A stretch of DNA of 64,000 nucleotides from Dechloromonas hortensis (GTDB taxonomy: Bacteria; Pseudomonadota; Gammaproteobacteria; Burkholderiales; Rhodocyclaceae). The position numbers and the translations under genes are program-made. The stretch covers positions 1 through 64,000 of the forward strand of contig NZ_SSSQ01000008.1 of NCBI RefSeq assembly GCF_009469765.1, read 5' to 3'. The notes under the pieces were generated by a model that was given only the letters and a program-made list of their open reading frames with translations, had not been told where the DNA came from and ran no database searches. Below are positions 33,964 through 42,823 of this stretch, in pieces (position 1 is the first letter of the stretch; every line of letters starts with the position of its first letter).

Positions 33964-34948
33964 GCATGGCGGACGCCTGCGCGTAGCCGCAGCCCATTAC
34001 GATATCCCGCTCGACCGCTGGCTGGACCTGTCCACCGGCATCAATCCGCAAACCTGGCCGGTGCCGGCCTTGCCGAACGAGGTCTGGCATCGCCTGCCGG
34101 AGAGCGGCGACGGCCTGGAAAGCGCCGCCGCGGCCTATTACGGCAACGCCAACCTGCTGCCGGTCGCCGGCTCGCAGGCCGCCATCCAGTTGCTGCCGAC
34201 CTTGTTGCCGCGCGCCGTCGTCGCCTGCATTTCTCCGATCTACAGTGAGCACCCGCAGGCCTGGCAACGGGCCGGCCACCGCTTGCGCTTCCTGCAGAAC
34301 GCCATGCTGCCGCGCGCCTTAGCCGCGGCGACGCCCTACGTGCTGCTCTGCAACCCGAACAACCCGACCGGCGATCGCCACCCGCACGAGCTGGCGGTAG
34401 ATGCTGCCCAACAGCTGAAAAAACGCGGCGGCTGGCTGATCGTCGATGAAGCCTTCATGGACCCGACGCCGGCCGACAGCCTGACGCCGCTGGCCGGCAG
34501 CGCCGAAGCGCCGAACCTGATCGTGCTCCGCTCGCTCGGCAAGTTCTTCGGCCTGGCCGGCGCCCGCGTCGGCTTCCTGTTCGCCGCCCCCGACCTGCTG
34601 AACAAAATGCAAGAGGCAATGGGACCGTGGACGATCAGCGGCCCGGCCCGCGAAGTAGCCAAACTGGCCCTGCAGGATCACGCCTGGCAGGCGAGCACCC
34701 GGCAGCAATTGCTGGCCGCCGGCCAACGCCTGCACCAACTGCTGGCACCGCTCGGCGAAGTCAAATCGACCGCCCTCTTCGCGACGCTGACCACACCGCA
34801 GGCCAGCGAACTGCACGAAGCCCTCGCCCGCCAAGGCATCCTGACCCGCCGTTTCGACCAGCAGCCGCTGCTCCGCTTCGGCCTGCCCGGCGACGAAGCC
34901 GGCTGGCAGCGCCTGGCTACCGCCCTTGCCGGATGGAAACCCGCATGA
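33956..34948 (+). CDS. cobD: Threonine-phosphate decarboxylase (PLP-dependent, CobD/CobC type)
   Basis: A 330-residue class I/II aminotransferase-fold enzyme that makes (R)-1-amino-2-propanol phosphate for the cobalamin nucleotide loop. HGGRLRVAAAHYDIPLDRWLDLSTGINP is the family N-terminus, NPNNPTGDR the substrate-site loop, VDEAFMDP the PLP-ring Asp, and SLGKFFGLAGARVGF contains the PLP lysine. It overlaps cbiB by eight bases and the BtuF gene by four. The symbol follows Salmonella usage (cobD); other schemes call it cobC. Confidence 0.93.
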   Translation: MLEHGGRLRVAAAHYDIPLDRWLDLSTGINPQTWPVPALPNEVWHRLPESGDGLESAAAAYYGNANLLPVAGSQAAIQLLPTLLPRAVVACISPIYSEHPQAWQRAGHRLRFLQNAMLPRALAAATPYVLLCNPNNPTGDRHPHELAVDAAQQLKKRGGWLIVDEAFMDPTPADSLTPLAGSAEAPNLIVLRSLGKFFGLAGARVGFLFAAPDLLNKMQEAMGPWTISGPAREVAKLALQDHAWQASTRQQLLAAGQRLHQLLAPLGEVKSTALFATLTTPQASELHEALARQGILTRRFDQQPLLRFGLPGDEAGWQRLATALAGWKPA

Positions 34949-35859
34949 TCAAGACAACTCCCGCCCTGCCCGTTTTTCGCCTGCTGGCGGCGTTGACCGC
35001 CGGACTCGCCACGCTGTCCACCGCCCAGGCCGATATCGTGGTCAAGGACGATACCGGCCAGGAAGTCCGCCTCAAGGCGCCGGCCAAGCGCATCGTCGCC
35101 CTCGCCCCGCACATCGCCGAAAGCCTCTTTGCCGCCGGCGCCGGCGACAAGCTGGTCGGCACCGTCGATTACAGCGACTACCCGCCGGAAGCGAAGAAGG
35201 TGGCGCGCGTCGGCGGTTATTCGCGGGTCGATCTCGAAGCCGTCGCCGCGCTCAAGCCCGACCTCGTGCTGGCCTGGGAAAGCGGCAACAACATGCCGCA
35301 GATCGGCAAGCTGAAGGCGCTCGGCCTGACCGTGCATGTCTCGCAGCCGAACAAGATGGAAAACGTCGCCGACCAGCTCGTTCGCATGGGCCAGCTGGCC
35401 GGCACCGAGGCCGCCGCCAACGCCGCCGCCGAACGTTTCCGCAAGCGCCTGGAAGGGCTGCGCGCGGCCAATACCAACAAGCCGAAAGTGCGCGTTTTCT
35501 ACCAGATCTGGAAATCGCCGCTGATGACGGTCGGCGGCCCGCAGATCATCAGCGATGCGATCCTGCTCTGCGGCGGCGACAATGTTTTCGGCCACCTCAA
35601 GCAGATGGCGCCGACAGTCAGCGTCGAAGCGGTGCTCGAAGCCGACCCGGAAGCCATCGTCGCCACCGGCATGGGCGACGCCAAGCCGGAATGGCTGCAC
35701 GACTGGGACAAATGGACGCGGATGACGGCGGTCAAGCGCGACAACCTGTTCCACATCAACCCCGACATCATGCAGCGCCACACGCCGCGCATTCTCGACG
35801 GGGCCGAGAAACTTTGTTCCCATCTCGATGTCGCAAGAAGCCATCGTCCCGCCAAGTAA
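34945..35859 (+). CDS. btuF: Cobalamin ABC transporter substrate-binding protein (BtuF-like, secreted)
   Basis: A 304-residue class III periplasmic binding protein. A signal peptide (to about residue 29, ending STAQA) precedes VVKDDTGQEVRLKAPAKRIVALAPHIAESLFAAGAG, the typical vitamin B12/iron-siderophore binding N-lobe, then KPDLVLAWESGNN and YQIWKSPLMTVGG. The ATG at 34945 overlaps the decarboxylase stop (ATGA). Location in a B12-riboswitch operon supports corrinoid binding. No permease or ATPase gene (btuC, btuD) follows, so the transporter partner must lie elsewhere. Confidence 0.85.
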   Translation: MIKTTPALPVFRLLAALTAGLATLSTAQADIVVKDDTGQEVRLKAPAKRIVALAPHIAESLFAAGAGDKLVGTVDYSDYPPEAKKVARVGGYSRVDLEAVAALKPDLVLAWESGNNMPQIGKLKALGLTVHVSQPNKMENVADQLVRMGQLAGTEAAANAAAERFRKRLEGLRAANTNKPKVRVFYQIWKSPLMTVGGPQIISDAILLCGGDNVFGHLKQMAPTVSVEAVLEADPEAIVATGMGDAKPEWLHDWDKWTRMTAVKRDNLFHINPDIMQRHTPRILDGAEKLCSHLDVARSHRPAK

Positions 35860-35865
35860 AAAACC

Positions 35866-36657
35866 ATGCCCCGCCTGCCCCAACGCATCGTCTGCCTGAC
35901 CACCGAAACCGTCGAGGTGCTCTACGCCCTCGGCGAGCAGGACCGCATCGTCGGCATCTCCGGCTACACGGTACGGCCGCCGCAAGCGCGCAAGGAAAAA
36001 CCCAAGGTCTTTGCCTTCACCAGCGGTGACATCGACAAGATCCTGGCCACCCAGCCCGACCTGGTGCTGACCTTCTCCGACCTGCAAAGCGAGATTTCGC
36101 GCGATCTGATCAAGGCCGGCGTGCCGGTCTATGCCCTCAATATGCGCAGCGTCGAGGATATTCTCGGCATGATCGAAACCGTTGGCCGCCTGGTCGGCGC
36201 CGAAGCCAAGGCGCTGGAAATCGTCGCCGGTCTGGAAGCCGAAATCGAAAAAACCCGCGCCATCGCCGCCGAGCGCCTGGCCCGCACCGGCCGTAAACCG
36301 CGCGTCTATTTCGAAGAATGGGACGAGCCGCTGATCAGCGGCATCCGCTGGGCCTCGGAACTGATAGCAATCGCCGGTGGCGAGGACGTTTTTGCCGAGC
36401 AGGCTCGCTCGCCGCTGGCCAAGGATCGCCGGCCGACGCCGGAAGCGGTGATTGCCGCCGCCCCCGACATCATCATCGGTTCCTGGTGCGGCAAGCACTT
36501 CCGGCCCGAACGCGTCGCCGACCGCCCGGGCTGGCAGGCCATTCCGGCGGTCAACAACGGGAAAATGCACGAAATCAAATCGGCCGTGATCCTGACCCCG
36601 GGGCCGGTGGCGATCAGCGAGGGCCTGCCGCAATTGCTCGAGATATTTGATTTCTAA
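35866..36657 (+). CDS. BtuF-like cobalamin-binding protein without a signal peptide
   Basis: A 263-residue paralogue-type member of the periplasmic-binding fold: RIVCLTTETVEVLYALGEQDRIVGISGYTV, DKILATQPDLVLTFSDLQSE, VYFEEWDEPLISGIRWASELIAIAGG, GSWCGKHFRPE. It begins MPRLPQRIVCL, with no export signal, and an in-frame stop six bases upstream (the btuF TAA) excludes a longer reading. Thus it appears cytosolic or exported by another route. Such proteins are commonly annotated as cobalamin-binding proteins; its ligand is unproven. It is the last gene of the bluB operon. Confidence 0.8.
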   Translation: MPRLPQRIVCLTTETVEVLYALGEQDRIVGISGYTVRPPQARKEKPKVFAFTSGDIDKILATQPDLVLTFSDLQSEISRDLIKAGVPVYALNMRSVEDILGMIETVGRLVGAEAKALEIVAGLEAEIEKTRAIAAERLARTGRKPRVYFEEWDEPLISGIRWASELIAIAGGEDVFAEQARSPLAKDRRPTPEAVIAAAPDIIIGSWCGKHFRPERVADRPGWQAIPAVNNGKMHEIKSAVILTPGPVAISEGLPQLLEIFDF

Positions 36658-36665
36658 GAAAGATC

Positions 36666-36687
36666 GCCAGCCCACGCTGGCTATAAT
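36666..36687 (+). promoter_or_regulatory. Hairpin abutting a -10-like element before the small exported-protein gene
   Basis: GCCAGC (36666-36671) pairs with GCTGGC (36676-36681), directly followed by TATAAT (36682-36687), a perfect -10 hexamer. No clear -35 is seen at 17 bases. It could be a promoter for 36715 onward, with the hairpin ending the btuF transcript. Tentative. Confidence 0.35.
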
Positions 36688-36714
36688 CGCTGGCCTGTCG
36701 ACCGGAGATTACCC

Positions 36715-37047
36715 ATGAAAATCGCTGTCCTTGCCCTTGCCTTCGCCCTGCCGTTCGCCACCCCGGCCTTCGCCGCCGAAGAGGGCAATACCGCCATCAG
36801 CCAGCTCGGTGAAATCAACGGCATCGCACTGGCCTGCCAGCAACCGGCCATCGTCAGCCGGGCCCGCAATGCGGTGCAGACAACGGCGCCGAAAACCCGT
36901 GCCAACGGCGAGATTTTCGAAGAAGCAACGAGCGCCAGCTACCTGCAGTTCGGTAATGGCAAAAAGACCTGCCCGGACGCCGCGACCCTGGCCAAACGCC
37001 TGGGCGAGGCGGAAAAGCAGCTGAGCGCTGCGTTCCCGAGCCGATGA
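36715..37047 (+). CDS. Small exported protein of unknown function
   Basis: A 110-residue protein with a clear signal peptide (MKIAVLALAFALPFATPAFA, residues 1-20). The mature part is alpha-helical with two cysteines (ACQQPAI and KKTCPDAA), which could form one disulfide. GGAG precedes the ATG. No family recognised. It overlaps the SCO gene by four bases, so it may act with the SCO protein in the periplasm, but this is inference from context. Confidence 0.7.
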   Translation: MKIAVLALAFALPFATPAFAAEEGNTAISQLGEINGIALACQQPAIVSRARNAVQTTAPKTRANGEIFEEATSASYLQFGNGKKTCPDAATLAKRLGEAEKQLSAAFPSR

Positions 37048-37634
37048 TCCGCTGCGCCGCCCTCCTCCTTGGCCTGCTGCTGGCTGGCCCGGCCGCCGCC
37101 CAGGCGACGCAAAGCCTGCAATTGCTCAGGGAGGAAAACGGCGGCATCGTGCCCCGCTACCTGCTGCAGGACCCGAACGGCCGCTCGGTGAGCAGCGAGG
37201 ATTTCCGCGGCCGCTTCCAGCTCATCGCCTTCGGCTACACCTATTGCCCGGACATCTGCCCGACCACCCTGGTCGAAATGGCCGCCATCCTGAAAGAACT
37301 CGGCGAGCAGGCCAGCCGCCTCCAGCCGCTGTTCATCTCGGTCGACCCCGAGCGTGATACCGGCCAGGTGCTGAAAACCTACACCGCCTTCTTCGACCCA
37401 CGAATCCTCGGCCTGAACGGCCCACCCGCCCTCGTCCGCCGGGCGGCCGACAATTTCAAGATCCGTTATGCCAAGGTCCGCGAACCGGGCACGCCGGCCG
37501 ACCGTTACGCGGTCGACCACTCGGCCGGGATGATCCTGCTCGGCCCGGATGGCCAGTTCATCAAGAAATTTGCCTTCGCCACGCCGGTCGATGAAATCAG
37601 CCGGCAAATCTCCGCCCTGCTCGCCACCCGCTAA
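37044..37634 (+). CDS. SCO1/SenC family protein
   Basis: A 196-residue thioredoxin-fold protein with an N-terminal signal or anchor (residues 1-20). The copper-binding motif CPDIC is Cys68 and Cys72, and the third ligand is His159 in VDHSAG. SCO proteins deliver copper to the CuA site of cytochrome oxidase or act as thiol oxidoreductases. No oxidase genes are adjacent. It is coupled to the small secreted protein upstream and is followed 17 bases later by the ABC-type binding protein gene. Confidence 0.9.
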   Translation: MIRCAALLLGLLLAGPAAAQATQSLQLLREENGGIVPRYLLQDPNGRSVSSEDFRGRFQLIAFGYTYCPDICPTTLVEMAAILKELGEQASRLQPLFISVDPERDTGQVLKTYTAFFDPRILGLNGPPALVRRAADNFKIRYAKVREPGTPADRYAVDHSAGMILLGPDGQFIKKFAFATPVDEISRQISALLATR

Positions 37635-37651
37635 CCCGGGGTAATCCGCCA

Positions 37652-38584
37652 TTGCAACGGCATAGGGCGAGCAGCTATATTGCGGCGGTGCTCCTCGTCC
37701 TGCGTCTCCTTCTCGTTTTCCTGCTCGCCGCCTCAACGGCGCGGGCCGCTAGCGTCGCGCTGGTCCTCAGCGAAAATTCCGGCCCCTATGCCGAATTCGC
37801 CAGTACCTACCGCGACGCCCTGGAAGGCTCGCACTGGAAAATCGGCAGCCAAGGCGGCAGCGACAGCCTGGCCGGCAGCAGCCCCGACCTGATCATCGCC
37901 GTTGGCAGCAATGCCTTCCGCCAGGTCCTCAACCTGGGCGGCTCGACGCCGGTCGTCGCCACTCTGATCCCGCGCCAGGCCTACGAAAAACTGCTCGCCG
38001 AAAATCCCGGTCGCGGCCGCCGCACGACGGCGATCTATCTCGACCAACCCGCCAGCCGCCAGGCCGCTTTTTTACGCCATCTGCTGCCCGGCAAGAAACG
38101 CGTTGGCATGCTGGTCAGCAGCGAAACCCGGGCCGCCGTCGGCCAGTTCCGCCAGGCCTTCGCCACGGCCGGCCTGACGCTGGACAGCGAGGACAGCGAC
38201 ACCGAACAGACCCTGCTGCCGACCCTGAACAGCCTGCTGCCCCGCGTCAATCTGCTGCTGGCGATTCCCGACACTCAGATTTACCGGCGCGAGAATATCA
38301 AGGCCATTCTCGTCACCACCTACCGCTACCAGCGCCCGGTGGTCGCCTTCTCGGCCGCCTTCGTTAATGCCGGGGCACTCGCCGCGCTGTATTCGACGCC
38401 GGCCCAGATTGCCCGCCAGGCGGCTGAACTGACCCAGTCGTTCAGCGCCACGCTGCCGCCCCCGATGCCGCCCAGCCAGTTTGCGGTAGTCATCAATTCG
38501 AACGTCGCCCAGGCGCTCGACCTGAACATTCAGGACGAAGCCGCCATCCGCCGTGCCATGCTTGCCGACAAGGAGGCCCGATGA
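37652..38584 (+). CDS. Periplasmic ABC-type substrate-binding protein (ABC_sub_bind-like)
   Basis: A 310-residue protein with a hydrophobic signal segment (about residues 10-33, ending STARA). Its two-lobe fold resembles the ABC_sub_bind family: SVALVLSENSGPYAEFASTYRDAL, SPDLIIAVGSNAFRQVL, GKKRVGMLVSSET, and RRENIKAILVTTYRYQRPVVAFSAAFVNAGALAALYSTP (blocks). The TTG start is uncertain; GTG at 37688 is possible. The gene overlaps a GGDEF/EAL gene by four bases and has no permease or ATPase partner, suggesting a sensory rather than transport role. Ligand unknown. Confidence 0.75.
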   Translation: MQRHRASSYIAAVLLVLRLLLVFLLAASTARAASVALVLSENSGPYAEFASTYRDALEGSHWKIGSQGGSDSLAGSSPDLIIAVGSNAFRQVLNLGGSTPVVATLIPRQAYEKLLAENPGRGRRTTAIYLDQPASRQAAFLRHLLPGKKRVGMLVSSETRAAVGQFRQAFATAGLTLDSEDSDTEQTLLPTLNSLLPRVNLLLAIPDTQIYRRENIKAILVTTYRYQRPVVAFSAAFVNAGALAALYSTPAQIARQAAELTQSFSATLPPPMPPSQFAVVINSNVAQALDLNIQDEAAIRRAMLADKEAR

Positions 38585-40677
38585 GCCGCCTCAACCTGCG
38601 CCAGCGCCTGCTGCTGCTGTCACTGCTGCCCAGCGCAGTGATCGCCATAACCCTGGTCTCCTATTTCACCCTGAGCGGCATCCGGACCCTGGAGGGCGAG
38701 CTGCGGACCAAAGCCCTGGCCACCGTCCGCTACCTGGCTCAGATCAGCGAATACGGGATTATTTCCGGCCAACTGGAAAGCCTGCACGGGCTGGCCCAGA
38801 CCACCGTCCAGGAGTCCGGCGTCAAGGCCGCCGTCATCGTCAATCCGAAGGGCCGGGCGATCGCCGTCAGCGGCCGCGTCTCGCTGGCCAGCGAAGCCCT
38901 GCGCCAGTCCCTGAACGAACCCGCGCTGGTCACCGAGAGCGATCGCTGGATCGCCTTCGGCGCCCCGGTCCTCCGCTCGCTGAACGAAGCCGACACGCTG
39001 TTCGAACCGGTCTCCACCAACAACATACCGGCCCCGCAGGAAGTCATCGGGCATGTCTTCGTCGAATTCGATAAATCGGAACTGATCAACCAGCAGCGCG
39101 ACCTGCTGCTGCGCGGCCTGCTCATCGTCCTCATCGGCCTGATCCTGATCGCCGCGCTGGCCATCGCCATGGCCGACAGCCTGTCCCGGCCGATCAAGCG
39201 CCTCGCCCAGGCCGTCCGCGAAATGTCCTCGGGACGCTTCGACACCCGGGTGCCGAATCATTCAAGCGCCGAATTCGGCATTCTCGAGCAGGGCTTCAAC
39301 GAAATGGCCAACCACATCGAGGATGTCCATCGCTCGATGCAGAGCCGGATCGAGGAAGCCACCGCCCAGCTTGCCTTCCAGGCGCGCCACGACTCGCTGA
39401 CCGGCCTCCTCAACCGGCGCGAATTCGAGCACCGGCTGGAGAAGGCGCTGTCCAGCGTGCAGGCCGGCGGCGAGGAATTCAGCGTGCTGTTCATCGACCT
39501 CGACCGCTTCAAGCCGGTCAACGACACCTGCGGCCATCTGGCCGGCGACGAACTACTGCGCCAGATCTCGCAGCTTTTCCAGGGCCGGCTGCGCGAGGAA
39601 GACACGCTGGCTCGCCTCGGTGGCGACGAGTTCGGCATCATCCTGGCCAACTGCAGCGGCAGCCGCGCCCGTCAGGTCGCTGAGGACATCTGCGGCCTGG
39701 CCGGTGCCTATCGCTTCATCTGGCAGGACAAGGTCTTCTCGATCGGCGCCAGTATCGGCCTGACGCCGGTCGGCCGGCGCGTCCGCAACATCAACGAAGT
39801 GCTCGCCGCTGGCGACGCCGCCTGCTACCGCGCCAAGGAAAGCGGCCGCAACCAGGTCTGCGAGCAGGAAGCCACCAACACCCCGGAACGCCGCCACGAA
39901 AGCAACAACTGGGCAGCCCGCCTGGGCAGCGCCCTGGCCGAAGACCGTCTGCTGATCGAAGCCTTGCCGCTGCACGCGCTGCAGAGCGAAACGCTGAACG
40001 GCCACTGCGTAGAACTGAGCGCCCGCCTGAACGAACCTGGCCAGGCGCCGATCGCCCTCTCGGCCCTGATCGATGCGGCCGAACGCTACGATCTGGCCGG
40101 CATCATCGACCAGCGCTTCATCGAAACCGCAATCGCCGCCCTTGACCGGGCACGCCGCAACAACAAGGAACTGCACTGCCTGGTCCCGCTGTCGCGGAAT
40201 TCATTGAGCCGGCGCTCGGTGATCGACCTGATCGCCCGCCTCCTGGCCAGCAAGAATCTTCCCGGCAATGGCCTCTGCCTGATTTTCTCGGAGGATGTGA
40301 CAACCCACCAGAGCAGCCAGGCGATGGAGTTTTCCCGCCAGGTACGCGCCCTCGGCTGCCAGGTCGGCCTCGACGATTTTGGCGGTGGGCTGTCGTCCTT
40401 CAACCACCTGCGGGCGATTTCGCCGAGCTGCGTCAAACTCAGCCGCAGCCTGACCCGCGATCTGGGCGGCAACCGGGCGTCCACCGCATTGTTGCGCGCA
40501 GTGCAAGAAATCACCGCCGACCTCGGCATCTATTCGATCGCCGAGAACGTCGATGACCCCGCCACCCTCAACCAGCTCGAAGAACTCGGCATCAGCTACG
40601 CCCAGGGCCTCGCCGTCGCGCCCTGCGAGCCGTTCGAAGTCTGGCTGGAAGGGGCGGTGATCCGGTCGGCTGGCTAG
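38581..40677 (+). CDS. Membrane GGDEF protein with HAMP and degenerate EAL domain
   Basis: A 698-residue inner-membrane protein. Two transmembrane helices (about 8-30 and 180-202) flank a periplasmic sensor region. HAMP follows (SLSRPIKRLAQAVREMSSGRFD). The GGDEF domain keeps GGDEF at 347-351 and DLDRFKPVND, so diguanylate cyclase activity is expected. The EAL domain is degenerate: the EAL position reads VELSAR, and while DDFG (598-601) and CVKLS remain, other catalytic residues look altered. It probably senses the adjacent periplasmic binding protein. The EAL part is likely inactive or a c-di-GMP/regulatory receptor. Confidence 0.87.
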   Translation: MSRLNLRQRLLLLSLLPSAVIAITLVSYFTLSGIRTLEGELRTKALATVRYLAQISEYGIISGQLESLHGLAQTTVQESGVKAAVIVNPKGRAIAVSGRVSLASEALRQSLNEPALVTESDRWIAFGAPVLRSLNEADTLFEPVSTNNIPAPQEVIGHVFVEFDKSELINQQRDLLLRGLLIVLIGLILIAALAIAMADSLSRPIKRLAQAVREMSSGRFDTRVPNHSSAEFGILEQGFNEMANHIEDVHRSMQSRIEEATAQLAFQARHDSLTGLLNRREFEHRLEKALSSVQAGGEEFSVLFIDLDRFKPVNDTCGHLAGDELLRQISQLFQGRLREEDTLARLGGDEFGIILANCSGSRARQVAEDICGLAGAYRFIWQDKVFSIGASIGLTPVGRRVRNINEVLAAGDAACYRAKESGRNQVCEQEATNTPERRHESNNWAARLGSALAEDRLLIEALPLHALQSETLNGHCVELSARLNEPGQAPIALSALIDAAERYDLAGIIDQRFIETAIAALDRARRNNKELHCLVPLSRNSLSRRSVIDLIARLLASKNLPGNGLCLIFSEDVTTHQSSQAMEFSRQVRALGCQVGLDDFGGGLSSFNHLRAISPSCVKLSRSLTRDLGGNRASTALLRAVQEITADLGIYSIAENVDDPATLNQLEELGISYAQGLAVAPCEPFEVWLEGAVIRSAG

Positions 40678-40696
40678 CCGACCGCCCCGGGGCAAG

Positions 40697-42823
40697 TCAG
40701 AAATCGAGGCGTAGCGACAGCCAGTGCATCTCGTTGGCAACCCGGGTATTGCGCCGCCCTTCCATCGAGTGATTGGCCATCTGCGCTGTATAGGCGACCT
40801 CCGCCTTGATCGCACCGATCTGGAATGCCTTGGCCAGACGCCAATCGACCCGCTCGTAGGGGCTGGTATATGAATTGCGCAACCAACGCATCCAGCCGCT
40901 CTTGTAGTACATCAGCGAAGCCTCGATATCGTAGGGCAGGCGCTGGACCACCATCGCTGACTGCGAATTGCGGGGCGCCGACTCGGTCGTTTGCCGGGAA
41001 ATCTTGTTGACGTTGCCACCGCGCGTATCGGCAACAACCGACTCGTCGGTCAGGTTGGCATAGGTACGAATGTAGGCGTGGTTGTAGAGCAGGCGGGTTG
41101 TCTCGAACGGCTGCCAGCGCAACTGATATTCATAACCCTGGATGACCACGCTTTCAATGTTGAAGGCACCGTCGGCCCGACCGTAAGGAAAGTTGGTGTT
41201 ATTACTGGTGCTGTTCCGCGTCCCCAAGTCGTCGCGATCTTCGGCTGCCGAAGCCGGCAAGGCGTAAGGCAGGATCTGGATGCGATCGGGGATCCGTTCG
41301 TGGAAAGCACGAATATCCAGGCTGGCCCTGGCCGGCTTCAACTCCCCGAGGTAGCCGACTTCCAGCGTATCGATTCGTTCAGACTGCAGACCGGGCACCG
41401 CGAGATAGGTGCGGTCAAGCGGTGATGTCGCACCGGCCGGGGTCTTCTGAGTATTCCCGTAAGCCTCGTACAGGCTCGGCGTGCGATGGGCACGCGAAGC
41501 GATGAAACGCAGGGTGTGATCCTTGACCACGTGATAGCTGACGCTGAATCGGGGATCGAAGATCTCACCGACCACCGAATCGTGCTCAAGGCTCGCCCCG
41601 AGATTGAACAACCAATCATCCGCCGGGCGCCACTCCATATTACCGAAGGCACGATAGGAGGTGCGACGTTGCCAGTCGGCTGTCGTGAATTGATAGTAGG
41701 ACGAGACCGCACTGGCCTTGGCGACCAGCCCCCAGGCCAGGCGAGTTTTCTGCCACGGCGAGAACAGGTGCTGAAATTCCAGTTCATCGACCGTCGACTC
41801 ACCACCTGGATTATTCGGATAGTAGTAGGAGACCTGCTTGCCATTCGGCTTTCGATAGGAAACGGCTTCCTGATAGGCCCCCGACGCCCAGTCCTCGACG
41901 TGCGAGTAGCGCAGCTTGGTTTCCTCGCCGGCCCCCAGCGCCCGTCGCCACTCGGCACTGAGCGAGGTACTGCTCTGGCTGAGATCGCGGAAGGGATCGC
42001 TCTGGCTCTTCGGCCGGCCATACTGTGAGACATCCGAGGCGTGGCTGATCGACACCTGTAACTCGTCACGATCGGTCAGCGGCGCATCAATCCGCAGATC
42101 GAAGACTTTTGAATGCCTGCTGTCGTGCGGATCGAACCAGCCCAGTCCGCCATCGTACATATTTCGGAAACCGTCATCCGAGAGCTGGCGATAAGTCATC
42201 CGAACATCGACCGGCCCGGCTCGCCCCCCCCAACGCAAGGTTTCGTCCCGGATCGAAGCATTGCCGTGATTGGCCGCCACCATCCAGCCCTGCGTCTGCG
42301 AAGCATCCTGGGTGATGATGTTGACGACGCCGAGAAAAGCATTCGAACCATAGGAAACTGTGTTGGAGCCGCGCACGACCTCGATGCGTTCGATATTTTC
42401 CAGCACCACCGGCAACAGGTTCCAATTGACGCCGGACTTGAAGAGCGGCGAATACTGGGAGCGACCATCAATCAGCACCTGCACACGCGGGGTGTATTCC
42501 TCGTTGCTCAGGCCGTGGTAGGCCACCACCGAACTGTCCTGGTTGGGCGGTGTGACCTGGAAGCCCGGCACCAAACGCAGCAAGTCGGCGAAGTTGCGAG
42601 CCCCCGAGGCGCGAATCATGTCGCGATCGATCACCGTGACCGCGCCCGGCGCCTCGGCCAACTTCTGCGGCAAGCGACTGACCGAAGCGACCACCGGCAA
42701 TTCGCTGAAATAGATGCTTTCATCGACCGCCACGGCCGAGCCGGCGACGCCCAGGCTGGCGATACAGAGCGCCAGAGGCTTCGGCCAGGCCTTGATTGAA
42801 CGGTCCAACAAACGATCTCTCAT
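40697..42823 (-). CDS. TonB-dependent outer-membrane receptor
   Basis: A 708-residue receptor with a signal peptide (about residues 1-32). A plug domain has VTVIDRDMIRASGARNFADLLRLVPGFQV and VEVVRGSNTVSYGSNAFLGVVNIIT. A long beta-barrel ends with the terminal Phe (LSLRLDF). No B12 box or heme motif is obvious. The start at 42823 fits the signal peptide and the ATGA overlap with the PilZ gene; a longer reading to 42880 was rejected. Convergent to the binding-protein/GGDEF genes, it may import the ligand they sense. Substrate unknown. Confidence 0.88.
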   Translation of the reverse strand: MRDRLLDRSIKAWPKPLALCIASLGVAGSAVAVDESIYFSELPVVASVSRLPQKLAEAPGAVTVIDRDMIRASGARNFADLLRLVPGFQVTPPNQDSSVVAYHGLSNEEYTPRVQVLIDGRSQYSPLFKSGVNWNLLPVVLENIERIEVVRGSNTVSYGSNAFLGVVNIITQDASQTQGWMVAANHGNASIRDETLRWGGRAGPVDVRMTYRQLSDDGFRNMYDGGLGWFDPHDSRHSKVFDLRIDAPLTDRDELQVSISHASDVSQYGRPKSQSDPFRDLSQSSTSLSAEWRRALGAGEETKLRYSHVEDWASGAYQEAVSYRKPNGKQVSYYYPNNPGGESTVDELEFQHLFSPWQKTRLAWGLVAKASAVSSYYQFTTADWQRRTSYRAFGNMEWRPADDWLFNLGASLEHDSVVGEIFDPRFSVSYHVVKDHTLRFIASRAHRTPSLYEAYGNTQKTPAGATSPLDRTYLAVPGLQSERIDTLEVGYLGELKPARASLDIRAFHERIPDRIQILPYALPASAAEDRDDLGTRNSTSNNTNFPYGRADGAFNIESVVIQGYEYQLRWQPFETTRLLYNHAYIRTYANLTDESVVADTRGGNVNKISRQTTESAPRNSQSAMVVQRLPYDIEASLMYYKSGWMRWLRNSYTSPYERVDWRLAKAFQIGAIKAEVAYTAQMANHSMEGRRNTRVANEMHWLSLRLDF

